Shown here piece by piece: positions 37,442 to 47,210 of a stretch of 64,000 bases of DNA; position 1 is the first letter of the stretch, and each line of letters opens with the position of its first letter. The notes beneath the pieces were generated by a model. The model was not told the origin of the DNA. It was given only the letters and a program-made list of their open reading frames with translations, and ran no database searches. The DNA lies in assembly GCF_037963145.1 (NCBI RefSeq), contig NZ_CP150144.1, positions 62,001-126,000 of the forward strand, read 5' to 3'. A program made the translations under genes and the position numbers. The stretch comes from Oceanobacillus sp. FSL K6-2867 (GTDB lineage: Bacteria; Bacillota; Bacilli; Bacillales; Amphibacillaceae).

Positions 37442-37471
37442 GTATAATTCCTTTTCTATGCGGTAATAATA
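37442..37471 (+). promoter_or_regulatory. Sigma-F-type promoter of rsfA
   Basis: GTATA (37442-37446), 15 bases, then GGTAATAATA (37462-37471). This matches the forespore sigma-F/G consensus, and rsfA in B. subtilis is transcribed by sigma-F. Confidence 0.75.
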
Positions 37472-37525
37472 GACTTAAAACATTCAATCTATTGTTGTGC
37501 CACTATGAAAAAGGAGTTGAATATA

Positions 37526-38191
37526 TTGGTTAAAGTCAGACAAGATGCTTGGTCACATGAAGATGATTTACTGCTTGCAGAAACAGTACTGCGCCATATT
37601 CGAGAGGGCAGTACACAATTAAATGCATTTGATGAGGTTGGTGACCATTTAAATCGGACTTCTGCAGCTTGCGGTTTTCGCTGGAATGCTGAAGTTAGGT
37701 CAAAATATGAAAGTGCTATTGATCTTGCAAAAAGGCAACGTAAAGAGAAAAAAAGAGCATTATCCTCTGTATCAAAGAAAACAAGCGTTCCTGCTGTTTC
37801 CTTACATTCAGTAAATGAAAAAGCAGAAACAAATCTTGAAACTAATTCTCTTGCTGTAGCTGAAACATCAAGCTTAAGCATTGATAAGGTTATTCAATAC
37901 TTAAAAGAATTAAAAAAAGAATCGAATGCTTCCAATCAATCAAAAGCAGCATTAGAGACACTTGAAAAAGAAAATGTAATGCTAAAATCAAAAGTTCAGG
38001 AACTAGAAAACCAGCTTTCATCTACCGAGGATCAACTGGTTTCAATTCAAGAAGATTACCAGACTTTCATTCAAATTATGGATAGAGCAAGAAAAATGAC
38101 TGTACTTGACGATAAAGACAGTCGTACAGCGCCTGCATTCCGTATGGACAAAAACGGTAACTTGCAGCAATTAGCTCAAGGATCAAATTAA
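37526..38191 (+). CDS. rsfA: Prespore regulator RsfA
   Basis: About 221 residues from a TTG at 37526, 9 bases after AAGGAG; the ATG at 37505 lies before that site. N-terminal Myb/SANT-like domain (RQDAWSHEDDLLLAETVLRHIREG...NRTSAACGFRWNAEVR) and a C-terminal coiled coil (LETLEKENVMLKSKVQELENQLSST). Family members modulate sigma-F genes in the forespore. The sigma-F-type promoter upstream agrees. In B. subtilis rsfA lies elsewhere in the genome, so this location is distinctive. It ends at a strong terminator. Confidence 0.93.
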   Translation: MVKVRQDAWSHEDDLLLAETVLRHIREGSTQLNAFDEVGDHLNRTSAACGFRWNAEVRSKYESAIDLAKRQRKEKKRALSSVSKKTSVPAVSLHSVNEKAETNLETNSLAVAETSSLSIDKVIQYLKELKKESNASNQSKAALETLEKENVMLKSKVQELENQLSSTEDQLVSIQEDYQTFIQIMDRARKMTVLDDKDSRTAPAFRMDKNGNLQQLAQGSN

Positions 38192-38197
38192 TTCTGC

Positions 38198-38236
38198 AAA
38201 GAAAAAAGGAACCTTAAAGGATCCTTTTTTTCTTTG
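38198..38236 (+). terminator. rsfA terminator
   Basis: AAAGAAAAAAGGA and TCCTTTTTTTCTTT form a long A/T-rich stem with G/C at the loop, right after the stop. Confidence 0.85.
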
Positions 38237-38611
38237 TTTTGTGAATGATAAATGCAGAGTACACAATTTCGCATCAGCTAAACTGATCAAGGCGATCATG
38301 CTTTTCATCCTCTATGTATTCGCTCAATCCCGATCGTGCCGTTCTATCATGAGTTTTGATCCCGCTTCAGGCAGGTGGGTGCCCAGTTTTATAGATATCA
38401 TGCTTCCAGGATTTAAAACATAACAAGGCATGCATTCACTATAAAAACATAATCGAGCTCCCAAGTATACAGTTGTTCGGTCAAAATACTTTTAATAGAC
38501 GAACACATCAGGATTGAAACAAAATCATGCTAATTTGCAAATTTATTTTAACATACCAGATGATTTTTTTCAATATTTACAACTATTAAAATCTCAATTT
38601 CTTTATAATAT

Positions 38612-38660
38612 CCTTCCTGGTTTGAAAATGATTTTTTTAGTCATGCTCAAACCGGAAAGG
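38612..38660. repeat. Imperfect inverted repeat
   Basis: CCTTCCTGGTTTGA (38612-38625) pairs with TCAAACCGGAAAGG (38647-38660) in 12 of 14 positions, with an inner ATGA/TCAT. No T tract, so a terminator is unlikely. Confidence 0.5.
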
Positions 38661-38700
38661 ATTGTTTTACTGTCTTTACTGTTAAATTCGAAAGAAACTC

Positions 38701-38839
38701 CGAACTATTGTCAATTATGGCTTGAGCGTATACCCGCTCCGGAAACACATTCCGCTTTTCGCGGGTGTACCCTTAGGTATGCATCCGCCCAAAGTGATCC
38801 CGGACGGCGGGGCTTACTCATACCTTAGCAGTTAGTTCG
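38701..38839. repeat. MITE-like structured repeat
   Basis: CGAACTA (38701-38707) and TAGTTCG (38833-38839) are inverted ends around two nested GC-rich hairpins: GTATACCCGC...GCGGGTGTAC (near 38728-38770) and CTTAGGTATG...CATACCTTAG. The GC content is far above its surroundings. This looks like an intergenic mobile or structured repeat, with no ORF. Confidence 0.5.
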
Positions 38840-38892
38840 AAGTCTATATATTTTGTTTACAAAAATTAATTCCAGTTATCCTAAATTCCTGT

Positions 38893-40668
38893 TTATTTAG
38901 CCGCACTTTTCTCTGAAAGCTTGATTGCTAGTTCATCTAACTGTGCATGACTAACTTCGCTTGGTGCATTTGTCATTAAATCAGATGCAGATGCAGTTTT
39001 CGGGAATAAAATTGTATCTCTAAGATTTGATCTGCCAGCCAGAAGCATAATAATACGGTCAAGCCCGAGTGCTATTCCACCATGGGGGGGTGCACCGTAC
39101 TCTAATGCTTCTAGTAAAAATCCAAATTGTTCTTGAGCTTTTTCTTTTGTGAAGCCTAGCACATTAAACATATGATCTTGCTGTTCTTTCTGATAAATAC
39201 GAATCGACCCTCCGCCTAACTCATATCCATTTAACACGAGATCATAGGCATTTGCTCTGACATTAGCTGGGTCTGTTTCTAATTTATCAAGGTCTTCCTC
39301 AACTGGTGAAGTAAATGGATGATGCGCTGCAAAATATCTGCCTAATTCCTCATCATACTCAAGCAACGGCCAATCTGTTACCCAAAGGAAATTGAATTTG
39401 GATTCATCGATCAGCTTAAGCTGCTTGCCCAGCTTCAGGCGTAATGCTCCTAGACTGTCATATACAACAGATGTTTTATCTGCTACAAATAGGAGCAAAT
39501 CTCCATCTGCTGCTGTTGCTTTTTCCAGAAGTCCCGCTTTTTCATCATCTGTGATAAATTTCGCAATCGGCCCTTTTAATTCGTCTCCTTCTACCTTCAC
39601 CCAAGCAAGCCCTTTTGCACCATAAACTTTGACAAAGTCGGTTAATTTGTCAATATCCTTCCGAGAGTAATTAGCAGCCTCTCCTTTTACATTTAAGAGT
39701 GCAACCTTCCCCCCTGAATCGATTGCTCCCTGGAAGACTTTAAAAGTTGAACCAGCTAATACATCTGAAACATGGATTAATTCAAGTCCAAATCGTGTGT
39801 CTGGTTTATCGGAACCAAAGCGCCCCATTGCTTCATCATATGGCATCCGTTGTAAAGGCAATTCGATATCAATACCTTTTACTTCTTTCATAATCTGCTG
39901 CATCATACTTTCCGTCATTTCCATGATTTCATCACTTGTTAAAAAAGATGTTTCGATATCAATTTGTGTGAATTCCGGCTGTCTATCAGCACGCAAATCC
40001 TCATCACGGAAGCATCGGGCAATTTGATAATACTTTTCAAAACCGCTCATCATAATAAGTTGCTTAAATAACTGTGGTGATTGTGGCAATGCATAAAATT
40101 CACCTGGGTGAACACGACTTGGAACGAGATAATCCCGTGCACCTTCTGGCGTGCTTTTTGTCAAGATTGGTGTTTCCATTTCCAAAAATTCATTGTCATT
40201 CAAGAAGTTACGAATGATTTGTGTTGTTTGGTGACGCAGCTTGAATGTTTCCTGTAATTCATTTCTTCTAAGATCTAAATAACGATATTTTAATCTGATA
40301 TCCTCAGAAACCTCTGTATCGTCTTGAATTGCAAATGGAGGTGTTTTCGATTTATTCAAGATTGCAACGGATCCTGCGAGAACTTCAATTGTTCCAGTCT
40401 TCATATTCGGATTTACAGTCGATTCATTACGTTTAACGACGGTTCCACGAACTTCCAAAACATATTCCGAACGAACCCGTTCCGCAGTTTCTAATGCTTC
40501 TTGTGATTTATCCGGATTAAATACAACTTGGACCACACCTGATTTATCCCGTAAATCAATAAATATCAAACCACCTAAATCACGTCTTTTTTGTACCCAG
40601 CCTTTTAGGAGTACTTCCTGTTCAATCATCGCTTCTGTTAATTTACCTGTATATATTCTTTCGCTCAT
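38893..40668 (-). CDS. aspS: Aspartyl-tRNA synthetase
   Basis: 591 residues. N-terminal OB anticodon-binding domain ([22 protein letters not shown]), class II motifs with [20 protein letters not shown] and [19 protein letters not shown], and the bacterial GAD insertion domain between them. AGGAGG overlaps the end of hisS, with the ATG one base past its stop, so it is translated in the same operon. The hisS T-box controls both. Confidence 0.99.
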   Translation of the reverse strand: MSERIYTGKLTEAMIEQEVLLKGWVQKRRDLGGLIFIDLRDKSGVVQVVFNPDKSQEALETAERVRSEYVLEVRGTVVKRNESTVNPNMKTGTIEVLAGSVAILNKSKTPPFAIQDDTEVSEDIRLKYRYLDLRRNELQETFKLRHQTTQIIRNFLNDNEFLEMETPILTKSTPEGARDYLVPSRVHPGEFYALPQSPQLFKQLIMMSGFEKYYQIARCFRDEDLRADRQPEFTQIDIETSFLTSDEIMEMTESMMQQIMKEVKGIDIELPLQRMPYDEAMGRFGSDKPDTRFGLELIHVSDVLAGSTFKVFQGAIDSGGKVALLNVKGEAANYSRKDIDKLTDFVKVYGAKGLAWVKVEGDELKGPIAKFITDDEKAGLLEKATAADGDLLLFVADKTSVVYDSLGALRLKLGKQLKLIDESKFNFLWVTDWPLLEYDEELGRYFAAHHPFTSPVEEDLDKLETDPANVRANAYDLVLNGYELGGGSIRIYQKEQQDHMFNVLGFTKEKAQEQFGFLLEALEYGAPPHGGIALGLDRIIMLLAGRSNLRDTILFPKTASASDLMTNAPSEVSHAQLDELAIKLSEKSAAK

Positions 40669-40669
40669 G

Positions 40670-41953
40670 TTATTTGCCTCCTAAAAGCCTTTTTTGCAAT
40701 TCTTCAATTAAACAATCTATGGATATTTCTGATTGCTGACCAGTTTCCATCTCTTTCAAATTCACAGTTTGCTTTTCCAGCTCTTCTTCACCAAGTACTA
40801 AAACATATTTCGCCTGAAAACGGTCAGCAGCTTTAAATTGTGCTTTCATTTTACGGCCTTGATAGTCTTTATCCACTTGAATTCCATTTGCTCTCAGCTC
40901 ATGCACGAGTCGTGTTGCTTCTTTTTCAACTTGAGATGATCCTGTTGCTACAACAAAGCAGTCAAGGCTTTCATCAATTGGAATTGCAATATTTTCTGCT
41001 TCGAGTGCCATGAGCAAACGCTCAAAACCCATTCCAAAACCTATTCCCGGCGTTTCTGGCCCGCCTAGCTCCTCTATTAAACCATTGTATCTTCCACCAC
41101 CAGCAAGCGTTGTAATTGCACCAAAACCTTCCGCTTCACTCATAATTTCAAATGCTGTATGGTTATAATAATCAAGTCCTCGAACAAGATTTGCATCGAC
41201 AACAAAGTCAATATTCATTAATGTTAAATATTCTTGAACCTGCTCAAAATAGACTTTAGAACTCTCATTCAGATATTCAAGAATAGATGGAGCTGTTTTC
41301 ATTGCTGGGTGATCACGATCTTTTTTACAATCTAATACACGAAGCGGATTTTGCGATAATCGTGTTTGACAATCAGAGCATAGCTCTTCCTTATGCGGCT
41401 GAAAATGGTTTACAAGCGCTTGCCTGTGATTGTCTCTGCTCTCTTTATCTCCAAGTGAGTTAATCACTAATTTTAATGATGTTAATCCGAGCTCTTTATA
41501 CACCGTCATCGCAAGGTCAATCACTTCCGCATCAACAGCTGGATCAGCACTTCCAAGTGCCTCCACACCAAACTGATTCAATTGACGCATTCTGCCTTTT
41601 TGAGGACGCTCATAACGAAACATTTGTGCAAAATAGTAAAGTTTAACCGGTTGGTTTGGATCACCAAATAGTTTATTTTCAACAAAAGCTCTCGATACAG
41701 ATGCAGTACCCTCTGGACGCAGTGTAAGACTTCGGCCTCCACGATCTTCGAAGGTATACATTTCCTTTTGAACAATATCTGTAGAGTCTCCAACTCCACG
41801 CTGGAATACTTCGGTATGTTCAAATAAAGGGGTGCGAATTTCTTTATAATGGAATCGATCGCACACATCTTTAATTTTATTCTCTGCATATTGCCATTTG
41901 GCAGCGTCTTTTGGTAATATATCCACTGTTCCTCTTGGTGCCTTCATACTCAT
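40670..41953 (-). CDS. hisS: Histidyl-tRNA synthetase
   Basis: 427 residues. Class II core with [26 protein letters not shown] and the histidine-specific [14 protein letters not shown], then [14 protein letters not shown], and a C-terminal anticodon-binding domain. AGGGGGT precedes the ATG. Expression is governed by the T-box leader and promoter immediately upstream, and aspS follows at one base. Confidence 0.99.
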   Translation of the reverse strand: MSMKAPRGTVDILPKDAAKWQYAENKIKDVCDRFHYKEIRTPLFEHTEVFQRGVGDSTDIVQKEMYTFEDRGGRSLTLRPEGTASVSRAFVENKLFGDPNQPVKLYYFAQMFRYERPQKGRMRQLNQFGVEALGSADPAVDAEVIDLAMTVYKELGLTSLKLVINSLGDKESRDNHRQALVNHFQPHKEELCSDCQTRLSQNPLRVLDCKKDRDHPAMKTAPSILEYLNESSKVYFEQVQEYLTLMNIDFVVDANLVRGLDYYNHTAFEIMSEAEGFGAITTLAGGGRYNGLIEELGGPETPGIGFGMGFERLLMALEAENIAIPIDESLDCFVVATGSSQVEKEATRLVHELRANGIQVDKDYQGRKMKAQFKAADRFQAKYVLVLGEEELEKQTVNLKEMETGQQSEISIDCLIEELQKRLLGGK

Positions 41954-41995
41954 CTCTAAACCCCCTGCTTCCTAATTCATAATAATAGTATTAAA

Positions 41996-42275
41996 AAAAT
42001 CCCGTCCCTTATATAAAATAAGGGACGGGATTTTTCCCGCGTTGCCACCCTAGTTGATGCTAAATTAATAGCACCCGCTCTTCACAGTTAACGCCTGCAA
42101 AACGTTCATACCTACTCTATTTCGATATAAAACCTCAGGAGCGTCTTTCATTAAGCCATCTGGGAAAATGCTCACAGCCAACGGCATTTTCTCTCTACAC
42201 CAGTGGAACTCAATTACTTTTTCCTTCAACGGTATTTTAATATTATATATTGGAATGTCTATTATATTAAGCGGT
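41996..42275 (-). promoter_or_regulatory. T-box leader of hisS-aspS
   Basis: T-box sequence AGGGTGGCAACGCG is at 42038-42051 on minus. The terminator pairs ATCCCGTCCCTTA with TAAGGGACGGGAT (41996-42034) and ends in T7. Stem I lies between the -10 element and about 42060. Uncharged tRNA-His is the likely ligand; the specifier codon was not fixed by reading. Confidence 0.95.
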
Positions 42276-42292
42276 ACCGAAATGATTGTCAA
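42264..42292 (-). promoter_or_regulatory. Sigma-A promoter of hisS-aspS
   Basis: On minus, TTGACA (42287-42292) and TAATAT (42264-42269) are 17 bases apart. The -35 overlaps the last codons of the small ORF at 42289-42462. Confidence 0.75.
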
Positions 42293-42462
42293 GCTCGATC
42301 CAGCTTTTTCTTTAATAATTTGACATCTTCAATTGCGATACCTAATTCACTTGTCGTTTCCAAATTAGCTCCACTTCCTTCTAAATCAGTAAATCGATGT
42401 AAATCCGCCGATAAGGTATCCTTATGATTTCCAATGTTCCATTGTTTCTCATTCATTCGCAC
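42289..42462 (-). CDS. Small hypothetical protein upstream of hisS
   Basis: 57 residues from a GTG at 42462, 8 bases after AAGGAGG; an ATG at 42480 is closer to the site and unlikely. Contains FTDLEGSGANLETTSELGIAIEDVKLLKKKL, mixed charge, no membrane segment. I do not recognise a family. B. subtilis has a small gene at the equivalent place, which supports it being real. Its end overlaps the hisS -35. Divergent from the amidase gene. Confidence 0.55.
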   Translation of the reverse strand: MRMNEKQWNIGNHKDTLSADLHRFTDLEGSGANLETTSELGIAIEDVKLLKKKLDRA

Positions 42463-42574
42463 AGTAACGTCCTCCTTCATAGCGCATGTAGTCTTTCTCT
42501 AGCTTTGCCTTTAATAGAGTTTTTTATTATACTTGATAAATGAAATAAATTACTTAGGGTTGGGGAGGAACGTC

Positions 42575-43636
42575 GTGCATTCAAGAAAAATTATAATATT
42601 CTTATCTACAGCTATATTTTTCTTGCTATCGGTCCCATTTAGCGTTCATGCTGATGAAGCTATCATAAACGCTTCAAATTTAAATGTACGTAGTGGACCT
42701 GGTACAGATTATGAAAGCATTGGAAGAATCGATACGGGACAAGCATTTACCGTTCTTGAGCAAAAAAACGAGTGGGTGAAAATAGATTTAGGCGACGAAA
42801 CTGGCTGGGTAGCATTGGAATTTGTGACACTTACCGAATCACAATCTAATGGAGCGGAAGAAGAAAGCGAAGTAAATACCGATATGAATACCATCACGAT
42901 CCAACAGGATAATACTCAGCTTCGTGATGGCCCCTCCACTGATAATGCCATAGTACATTTTGCAGATAAAGGTACTGAATTTGACGTTATTTCAGCAACG
43001 AACAATTGGTATGAAGTTGCAAATGACAATGTTACAGGTTTCGTTTTGAAAGGTCTTGTTGAAGATTCTAAAAAAACAAATCCAAACAGCAATATATGGA
43101 AAAATAAAACGATTGTTATCGACGCTGGTCATGGTGGACGTGATGTAGGAGCAATCGGGGCATCAGAAACATATGAAAAAGATATTGCTTATTTAACAGC
43201 ACAAGAGCTTGAAAAGGAACTTTTAGCACTTGGTGCAAATGTACTTCTCACTAGGAAGGAAGATGAATTTATCTCTCTTGCAAGCAGGATCACCTACTCT
43301 AATGTGCTCGATACAGATGCATTTTTAAGCATCCATTATAACAGTACTCCTGAATTTCCAAATGTATCAGGTATTGAAACGTTCTATTATACAGGAAGCG
43401 GTGAAAAACTAGCTGAGAACATTCAACAGGGAATTATAGAAGAATCAGGAGAACGAGACAGAGGAGTTCATGAAGGTGATTTATACGTTATTCGACAGAA
43501 TCTCAAGCCGTCGGTATTGCTGGAATTAGGATTTATTTCAAATCCTGAAAAAGAAGCAAAGCTGCAAACGCAAAGTTATCAGCAACAGCTTGTGCACGGG
43601 ATCATGCAAGGTCTGGGTCAACACTTTGTGGAGTAA
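42575..43636 (+). CDS. N-acetylmuramoyl-L-alanine amidase with SH3b domains (YrvJ-like)
   Basis: Secreted wall hydrolase, 353 residues from a GTG at 42575 with GGGGAGG 6-8 bases upstream. Signal peptide 1-26 ending SVHA, two SH3b wall-binding domains (IINASNLNVRSGPGTDYE, TIQQDNTQLRDGPSTDN), then an Amidase_3 domain with zinc ligands in VIDAGHGGRD, YEKDIAYL and IHYNS, and the catalytic Glu in LLELGFISN. Two SH3b copies compare with more in some homologues. It has its own terminator. Confidence 0.93.
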   Translation: MHSRKIIIFLSTAIFFLLSVPFSVHADEAIINASNLNVRSGPGTDYESIGRIDTGQAFTVLEQKNEWVKIDLGDETGWVALEFVTLTESQSNGAEEESEVNTDMNTITIQQDNTQLRDGPSTDNAIVHFADKGTEFDVISATNNWYEVANDNVTGFVLKGLVEDSKKTNPNSNIWKNKTIVIDAGHGGRDVGAIGASETYEKDIAYLTAQELEKELLALGANVLLTRKEDEFISLASRITYSNVLDTDAFLSIHYNSTPEFPNVSGIETFYYTGSGEKLAENIQQGIIEESGERDRGVHEGDLYVIRQNLKPSVLLELGFISNPEKEAKLQTQSYQQQLVHGIMQGLGQHFVE

Positions 43637-43675
43637 TAAAAATAAGGGAGGCAATCACCCTCCCTTATTTTTATA
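43636..43675. terminator. Bidirectional terminator between the amidase gene and dtd
   Basis: AAAAATAAGGGAGG and CCTCCCTTATTTTT with a short loop. Serves the amidase on plus and dtd on minus. Confidence 0.9.
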
Positions 43676-43682
43676 CGTCCTT

Positions 43683-44129
43683 TTATTTATCCTTGCTATC
43701 AATAATTAATGTAACAGGACCTACATTGGTTAATTGTACATCCATCATGGCACCAAATTTTCCTGTTTCCACTGAAATTCCTTGCTCTTCAATCGATGCA
43801 TTAAAAGCTGTATACAGTTCATTCGCAATTTCTGGCTTCGCAGCCTGTATAAAGCTTGGCCTTCTTCCTTTTCGCGTGTCTCCATAAAGCGTAAACTGAG
43901 AGATCGATAAAATACTTCCATTGACGTCTCTTAATGATAGATTCATTTTTTCATTTTCATCTTCAAACACACGCAAATGAATAATTTTATTTACAAGATA
44001 TTGAATATCCTCCATCGTGTCTTCATGGGTAACTCCAAGTAGTACGACAAACCCATCGGCTATTTTTCCTGCAATTTCGCCGTTTACTGTTACACTGGCA
44101 TCTTTTGCACGTTGTATCACTGCCTTCAT
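43683..44129 (-). CDS. dtd: D-aminoacyl-tRNA deacylase
   Basis: 149 residues from the ATG at 44129 (AAAGGAG 9 bases upstream). The catalytic [17 protein letters not shown] and the proline gate NVGPVTLI of DTD are intact. It removes D-amino acids from tRNA. It follows rel on the same strand with about 35 bases between, as in B. subtilis (yrvI). Confidence 0.97.
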   Translation of the reverse strand: MKAVIQRAKDASVTVNGEIAGKIADGFVVLLGVTHEDTMEDIQYLVNKIIHLRVFEDENEKMNLSLRDVNGSILSISQFTLYGDTRKGRRPSFIQAAKPEIANELYTAFNASIEEQGISVETGKFGAMMDVQLTNVGPVTLIIDSKDK

Positions 44130-44164
44130 TATCAAAAGCTCCTTTAATCAATCACTTCTCCTGA

Positions 44165-46366
44165 TTATTGTACGGTTCGCGTTACTGTATATACATCTCT
44201 TATTTGTTTAATCCGTTCAACAACCTTACGTAAATGTTTTGTATTATGAATGAGTATGGTAATTTGTATGACCACGATTCGATTTCGGTCTGACTTGCCA
44301 TTCACATGGGTCATATTTGTTTTCATCTCATTAACAACTTGAAGAACCTCATTAAGCATACCTCTTCGATCATATCCTGTAATTTGAATATCAACATGGT
44401 ATTGTTTACGGTCTGAGTTTCCTTCTTCCCATTCCACATGCAAATAACGTTCCTTTGCTTCCTCCGTTTGCACATTCGGACAGTCTGAACGGTGTACGGA
44501 TACACCCCTCCCTTTTGTGATATACCCAAGAATATCGTCTCCAGGTACTGGGTTACAGCATTTTGCGAGTCTGACAAGCAGATTATCAACACCTTCTACT
44601 CTTACGCCAGAATCCCTTTTATGCGATCGCTGCGGCTTCGTTTCTGTCTTAACCTCTTCTAAAGTCGCTTCTAAATTTTGTTCCTTTTGTTTTGTTTGTC
44701 TGATTTTTTCGGTGAGTCTTGTAGCAATTAATGCAGCTGTAATACCTTGGTAACCAACTGCTGCATACATATCTTCTTCGCCTGAGAAATTAAATTTATC
44801 AAACACACGCTGCATATTTTCAGGAACAAGCACTTCCTTCGGTTCAATATTTAATGCCCGAATTTCTTTATCGACTGCTTCTTTTCCTTTTATAACATTC
44901 TCATCTCTGCGTTGCTTTTTAAAGAATTGCTTAATTTTACTCTTTGCTTGTGAGGTTTGCGTCATCTTCAGCCAATCCTGTGATGGACCGTAAGAATGCT
45001 TGGATGTCATAACCTCTACAATATCGCCATTTTGCAACTTGTAATCCAGGGGCTCCATTTTCCCATTAATTTTTGCACCAATCGTTTTATTTCCGATCTC
45101 AGTATGGATTTTATATGCAAAATCAAGTGGAATAGAGCCGGATGGAAGTTCAATTACTTCCCCTTTTGGCGTGAAGACATAAACCATATCGGAAAACAAA
45201 TCAATCTTTAAAGATTCAATAAATTCTTCCGCATCATGTGTATCATTTTGCCAATCCAGTATTTCTCTAAACCACGTTAATTTTTCTTCAAATGATTTCT
45301 TTCCGCTCTTTACTTGCTTTCCTTCTTTATACGCCCAATGTGCTGCAATTCCGTACTCTGCGATTTCGTGCATCTCTTTTGTACGAATTTGTACCTCCAG
45401 CGGATCCCCTTTAGGCCCAATCACTGTGGTATGAAGCGATTGATATAAATTTTGCTTCGGCATTGCAATATAATCTTTAAATCGTCCAGGCATCGGTTTC
45501 CAATTTGTATGAATGATTCCTAGAACTGCATAGCAATCCTTAATACTTTCTACAATAATCCGAACAGCTAATAAATCATATATTTCATTGAATTGCTTAT
45601 TTTGCTTGACCATTTTTTGATAAATACTGTAAAGATGTTTTGGGCGACCAGACATCTCCGCTTCAATATTAACATCTTTTAATTCAACTTCTAATTCCCG
45701 GATAACCTCTTTGATGTATGATTCTCGTTCTTCCCGTTTTTGCTTCATTAATTGAACAATACGGTAATATTGTTGTGGGTTTAAATAGCGTAGAGCAGTA
45801 TCCTCTAATTCCCATTTAATAGTTGAAATACCTAAACGATGGGCTAAAGGAGCAAAAATTTCCAGTGTTTCATTAGAAATCCGCCGTTGCTTTTCTGGAG
45901 GAAGGTGCTTTAATGTACGCATATTATGCAGTCTATCTGCAAGTTTAATTAAAATTACTCGAATATCCTTTGCCATTGCAACAAACATTTTACGATGATT
46001 TTCCGCTTGCTGGACTTCCTTCGATTCGTATTTAATTTTACCAAGTTTTGTGACACCATCAACTAGCATGGCAATCTCTAAATTAAATGCTTGCTCTAAA
46101 TCATCAAGCGTTACTTCCGTATCCTCGACAACATCATGCAAAAAACCACCAGCAATTGTTTCTGCATCCATTTCAAGTTGGGTAAGGATACCTGCTACTT
46201 GAACCGGATGAATAATATATGGCTCACCAGATTTCCGAAATTGATCATGATGGGCTTCATTTGCAAAGTCATATGCGCGTTGAATTAAGGCCACATCCTC
46301 AGTAGCTAGATATTTTTTTGCCATATTGATAATGTCATTAATTGTTACATTTTCGTCTTTTGCCAT
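44165..46366 (-). CDS. relA: (p)ppGpp synthetase/hydrolase (Rel)
   Basis: 733 residues from the ATG at 46366 with AAAGGTGA upstream, equal to B. subtilis RelA. HD hydrolase domain (GGFLHDVVEDTEVT), synthetase domain (DRLHNMRTLKHLPP, GRFKDYIAMPKQNLYQSLHTTVIGP), TGS (VYVFTPKGEVIELPSG), a zinc-finger-like CC segment (LAKCCNPVPGDDI) and C-terminal ACT. A bifunctional stringent-response enzyme on ribosomes. Followed by dtd. Confidence 0.98.
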   Translation of the reverse strand: MAKDENVTINDIINMAKKYLATEDVALIQRAYDFANEAHHDQFRKSGEPYIIHPVQVAGILTQLEMDAETIAGGFLHDVVEDTEVTLDDLEQAFNLEIAMLVDGVTKLGKIKYESKEVQQAENHRKMFVAMAKDIRVILIKLADRLHNMRTLKHLPPEKQRRISNETLEIFAPLAHRLGISTIKWELEDTALRYLNPQQYYRIVQLMKQKREERESYIKEVIRELEVELKDVNIEAEMSGRPKHLYSIYQKMVKQNKQFNEIYDLLAVRIIVESIKDCYAVLGIIHTNWKPMPGRFKDYIAMPKQNLYQSLHTTVIGPKGDPLEVQIRTKEMHEIAEYGIAAHWAYKEGKQVKSGKKSFEEKLTWFREILDWQNDTHDAEEFIESLKIDLFSDMVYVFTPKGEVIELPSGSIPLDFAYKIHTEIGNKTIGAKINGKMEPLDYKLQNGDIVEVMTSKHSYGPSQDWLKMTQTSQAKSKIKQFFKKQRRDENVIKGKEAVDKEIRALNIEPKEVLVPENMQRVFDKFNFSGEEDMYAAVGYQGITAALIATRLTEKIRQTKQKEQNLEATLEEVKTETKPQRSHKRDSGVRVEGVDNLLVRLAKCCNPVPGDDILGYITKGRGVSVHRSDCPNVQTEEAKERYLHVEWEEGNSDRKQYHVDIQITGYDRRGMLNEVLQVVNEMKTNMTHVNGKSDRNRIVVIQITILIHNTKHLRKVVERIKQIRDVYTVTRTVQ

Positions 46367-46566
46367 GAAATCACCTTTACTAGCTGTCTGCATTATTTAA
46401 TAATTGCTATTCTTCTACAATGGTAGCACACCGAAACATAAAGTGGAACCTCTCATTGGGTGTGACGATCACACTTCATGCAGAGAGAAAAGTATACGAA
46501 CCACTAAATATTTTTAATTATATGCTTTTCCGTAAAAAGTGTCCATTGTTAAATCTCTATAATAAG

Positions 46567-46600
46567 AGGTCTGACGATAAAAAGACGTCAGACCTTTTTT
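46567..46600. terminator. Terminator downstream of apt
   Basis: AGGTCTGACG and CGTCAGACCT arms with a 9-base loop. The best T tract (T6) is on plus, at the apt stop; minus has CTTATTA. Lies between apt and rel, probably ending apt. Confidence 0.7.
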
Positions 46601-46604
46601 AAAA

Positions 46605-47117
46605 TTAATATGTCATTAATGTTAATACATCATAGTCTTTCAGCTTTTCTTTACCATTTAAATAACTGAGTTCGACTAGGAAGGCACAGCCAACAACGAT
46701 ACCGCCAAGCTCTTCTACTAACTTTATCGTCGCTTCTATTGTTCCGCCAGTTGCAAGCAAATCATCCGTGATTAAAACCCGCTGTCCTGGTTGAATTGCG
46801 TCTTTATGAATGGTTAAAACATTCGTTCCATATTCAAGACCATAGTCCACCTTAATCACTTCACGAGGCAGCTTTCCTTCTTTACGTACAGGAGCAAATC
46901 CTACTTCAAGCGAATAAGAAACTGGGCATCCTACAATAAACCCTCTTGCTTCTGGACCAACCACAATGTCGATCTTTTTTTCCTTCGCGTATGTTACAAT
47001 TTCATCTACTGCAGCCTTATATGCTTTTCCATCAGCCATTAATGGTGTAATATCTTTAAACTTAATTCCTTCTTTTGGCCAATCTTCAACAATTTTTATA
47101 TGTTGCTTATATTCCAT
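46605..47117 (-). CDS. apt: Adenine phosphoribosyltransferase
   Basis: 170 residues, standard length. [26 protein letters not shown] and the PRPP motif [21 protein letters not shown]. It salvages adenine, the product also made by MtnN. Located directly downstream of recJ, as in B. subtilis. Confidence 0.98.
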   Translation of the reverse strand: MEYKQHIKIVEDWPKEGIKFKDITPLMADGKAYKAAVDEIVTYAKEKKIDIVVGPEARGFIVGCPVSYSLEVGFAPVRKEGKLPREVIKVDYGLEYGTNVLTIHKDAIQPGQRVLITDDLLATGGTIEATIKLVEELGGIVVGCAFLVELSYLNGKEKLKDYDVLTLMTY

Positions 47118-47210
47118 TTACTACTTCCTCCTCGGGGATATCTTAGAAAACTTAGCATTCGCCATGTATTTTGGCGGATGTATCGTTGCACTTATGCAGA
47201 TAGAAAATTG

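Larger units (their letters stand above)
38237..38892. other. Repeat-bearing intergenic region between rsfA and aspS
   Basis: About 650 bases with no credible ORF; two open frames on plus (38241 and 38514) lack ribosome-binding sites and cross repeats. B. subtilis has yrvM (tcdA) near aspS, and no remnant of it is seen. The region holds an imperfect hairpin at 38612-38660 and a MITE-like element at 38701-38839. The rest is AT-rich sequence with no feature I can name. Confidence 0.55.

Noticed and set aside
38241..38828. Plus-strand ORFs of 60 and 104 codons
   Set aside because: Neither has a good ribosome-binding site; the second runs through the GC-rich palindromic element, and the composition does not resemble the neighbouring genes.
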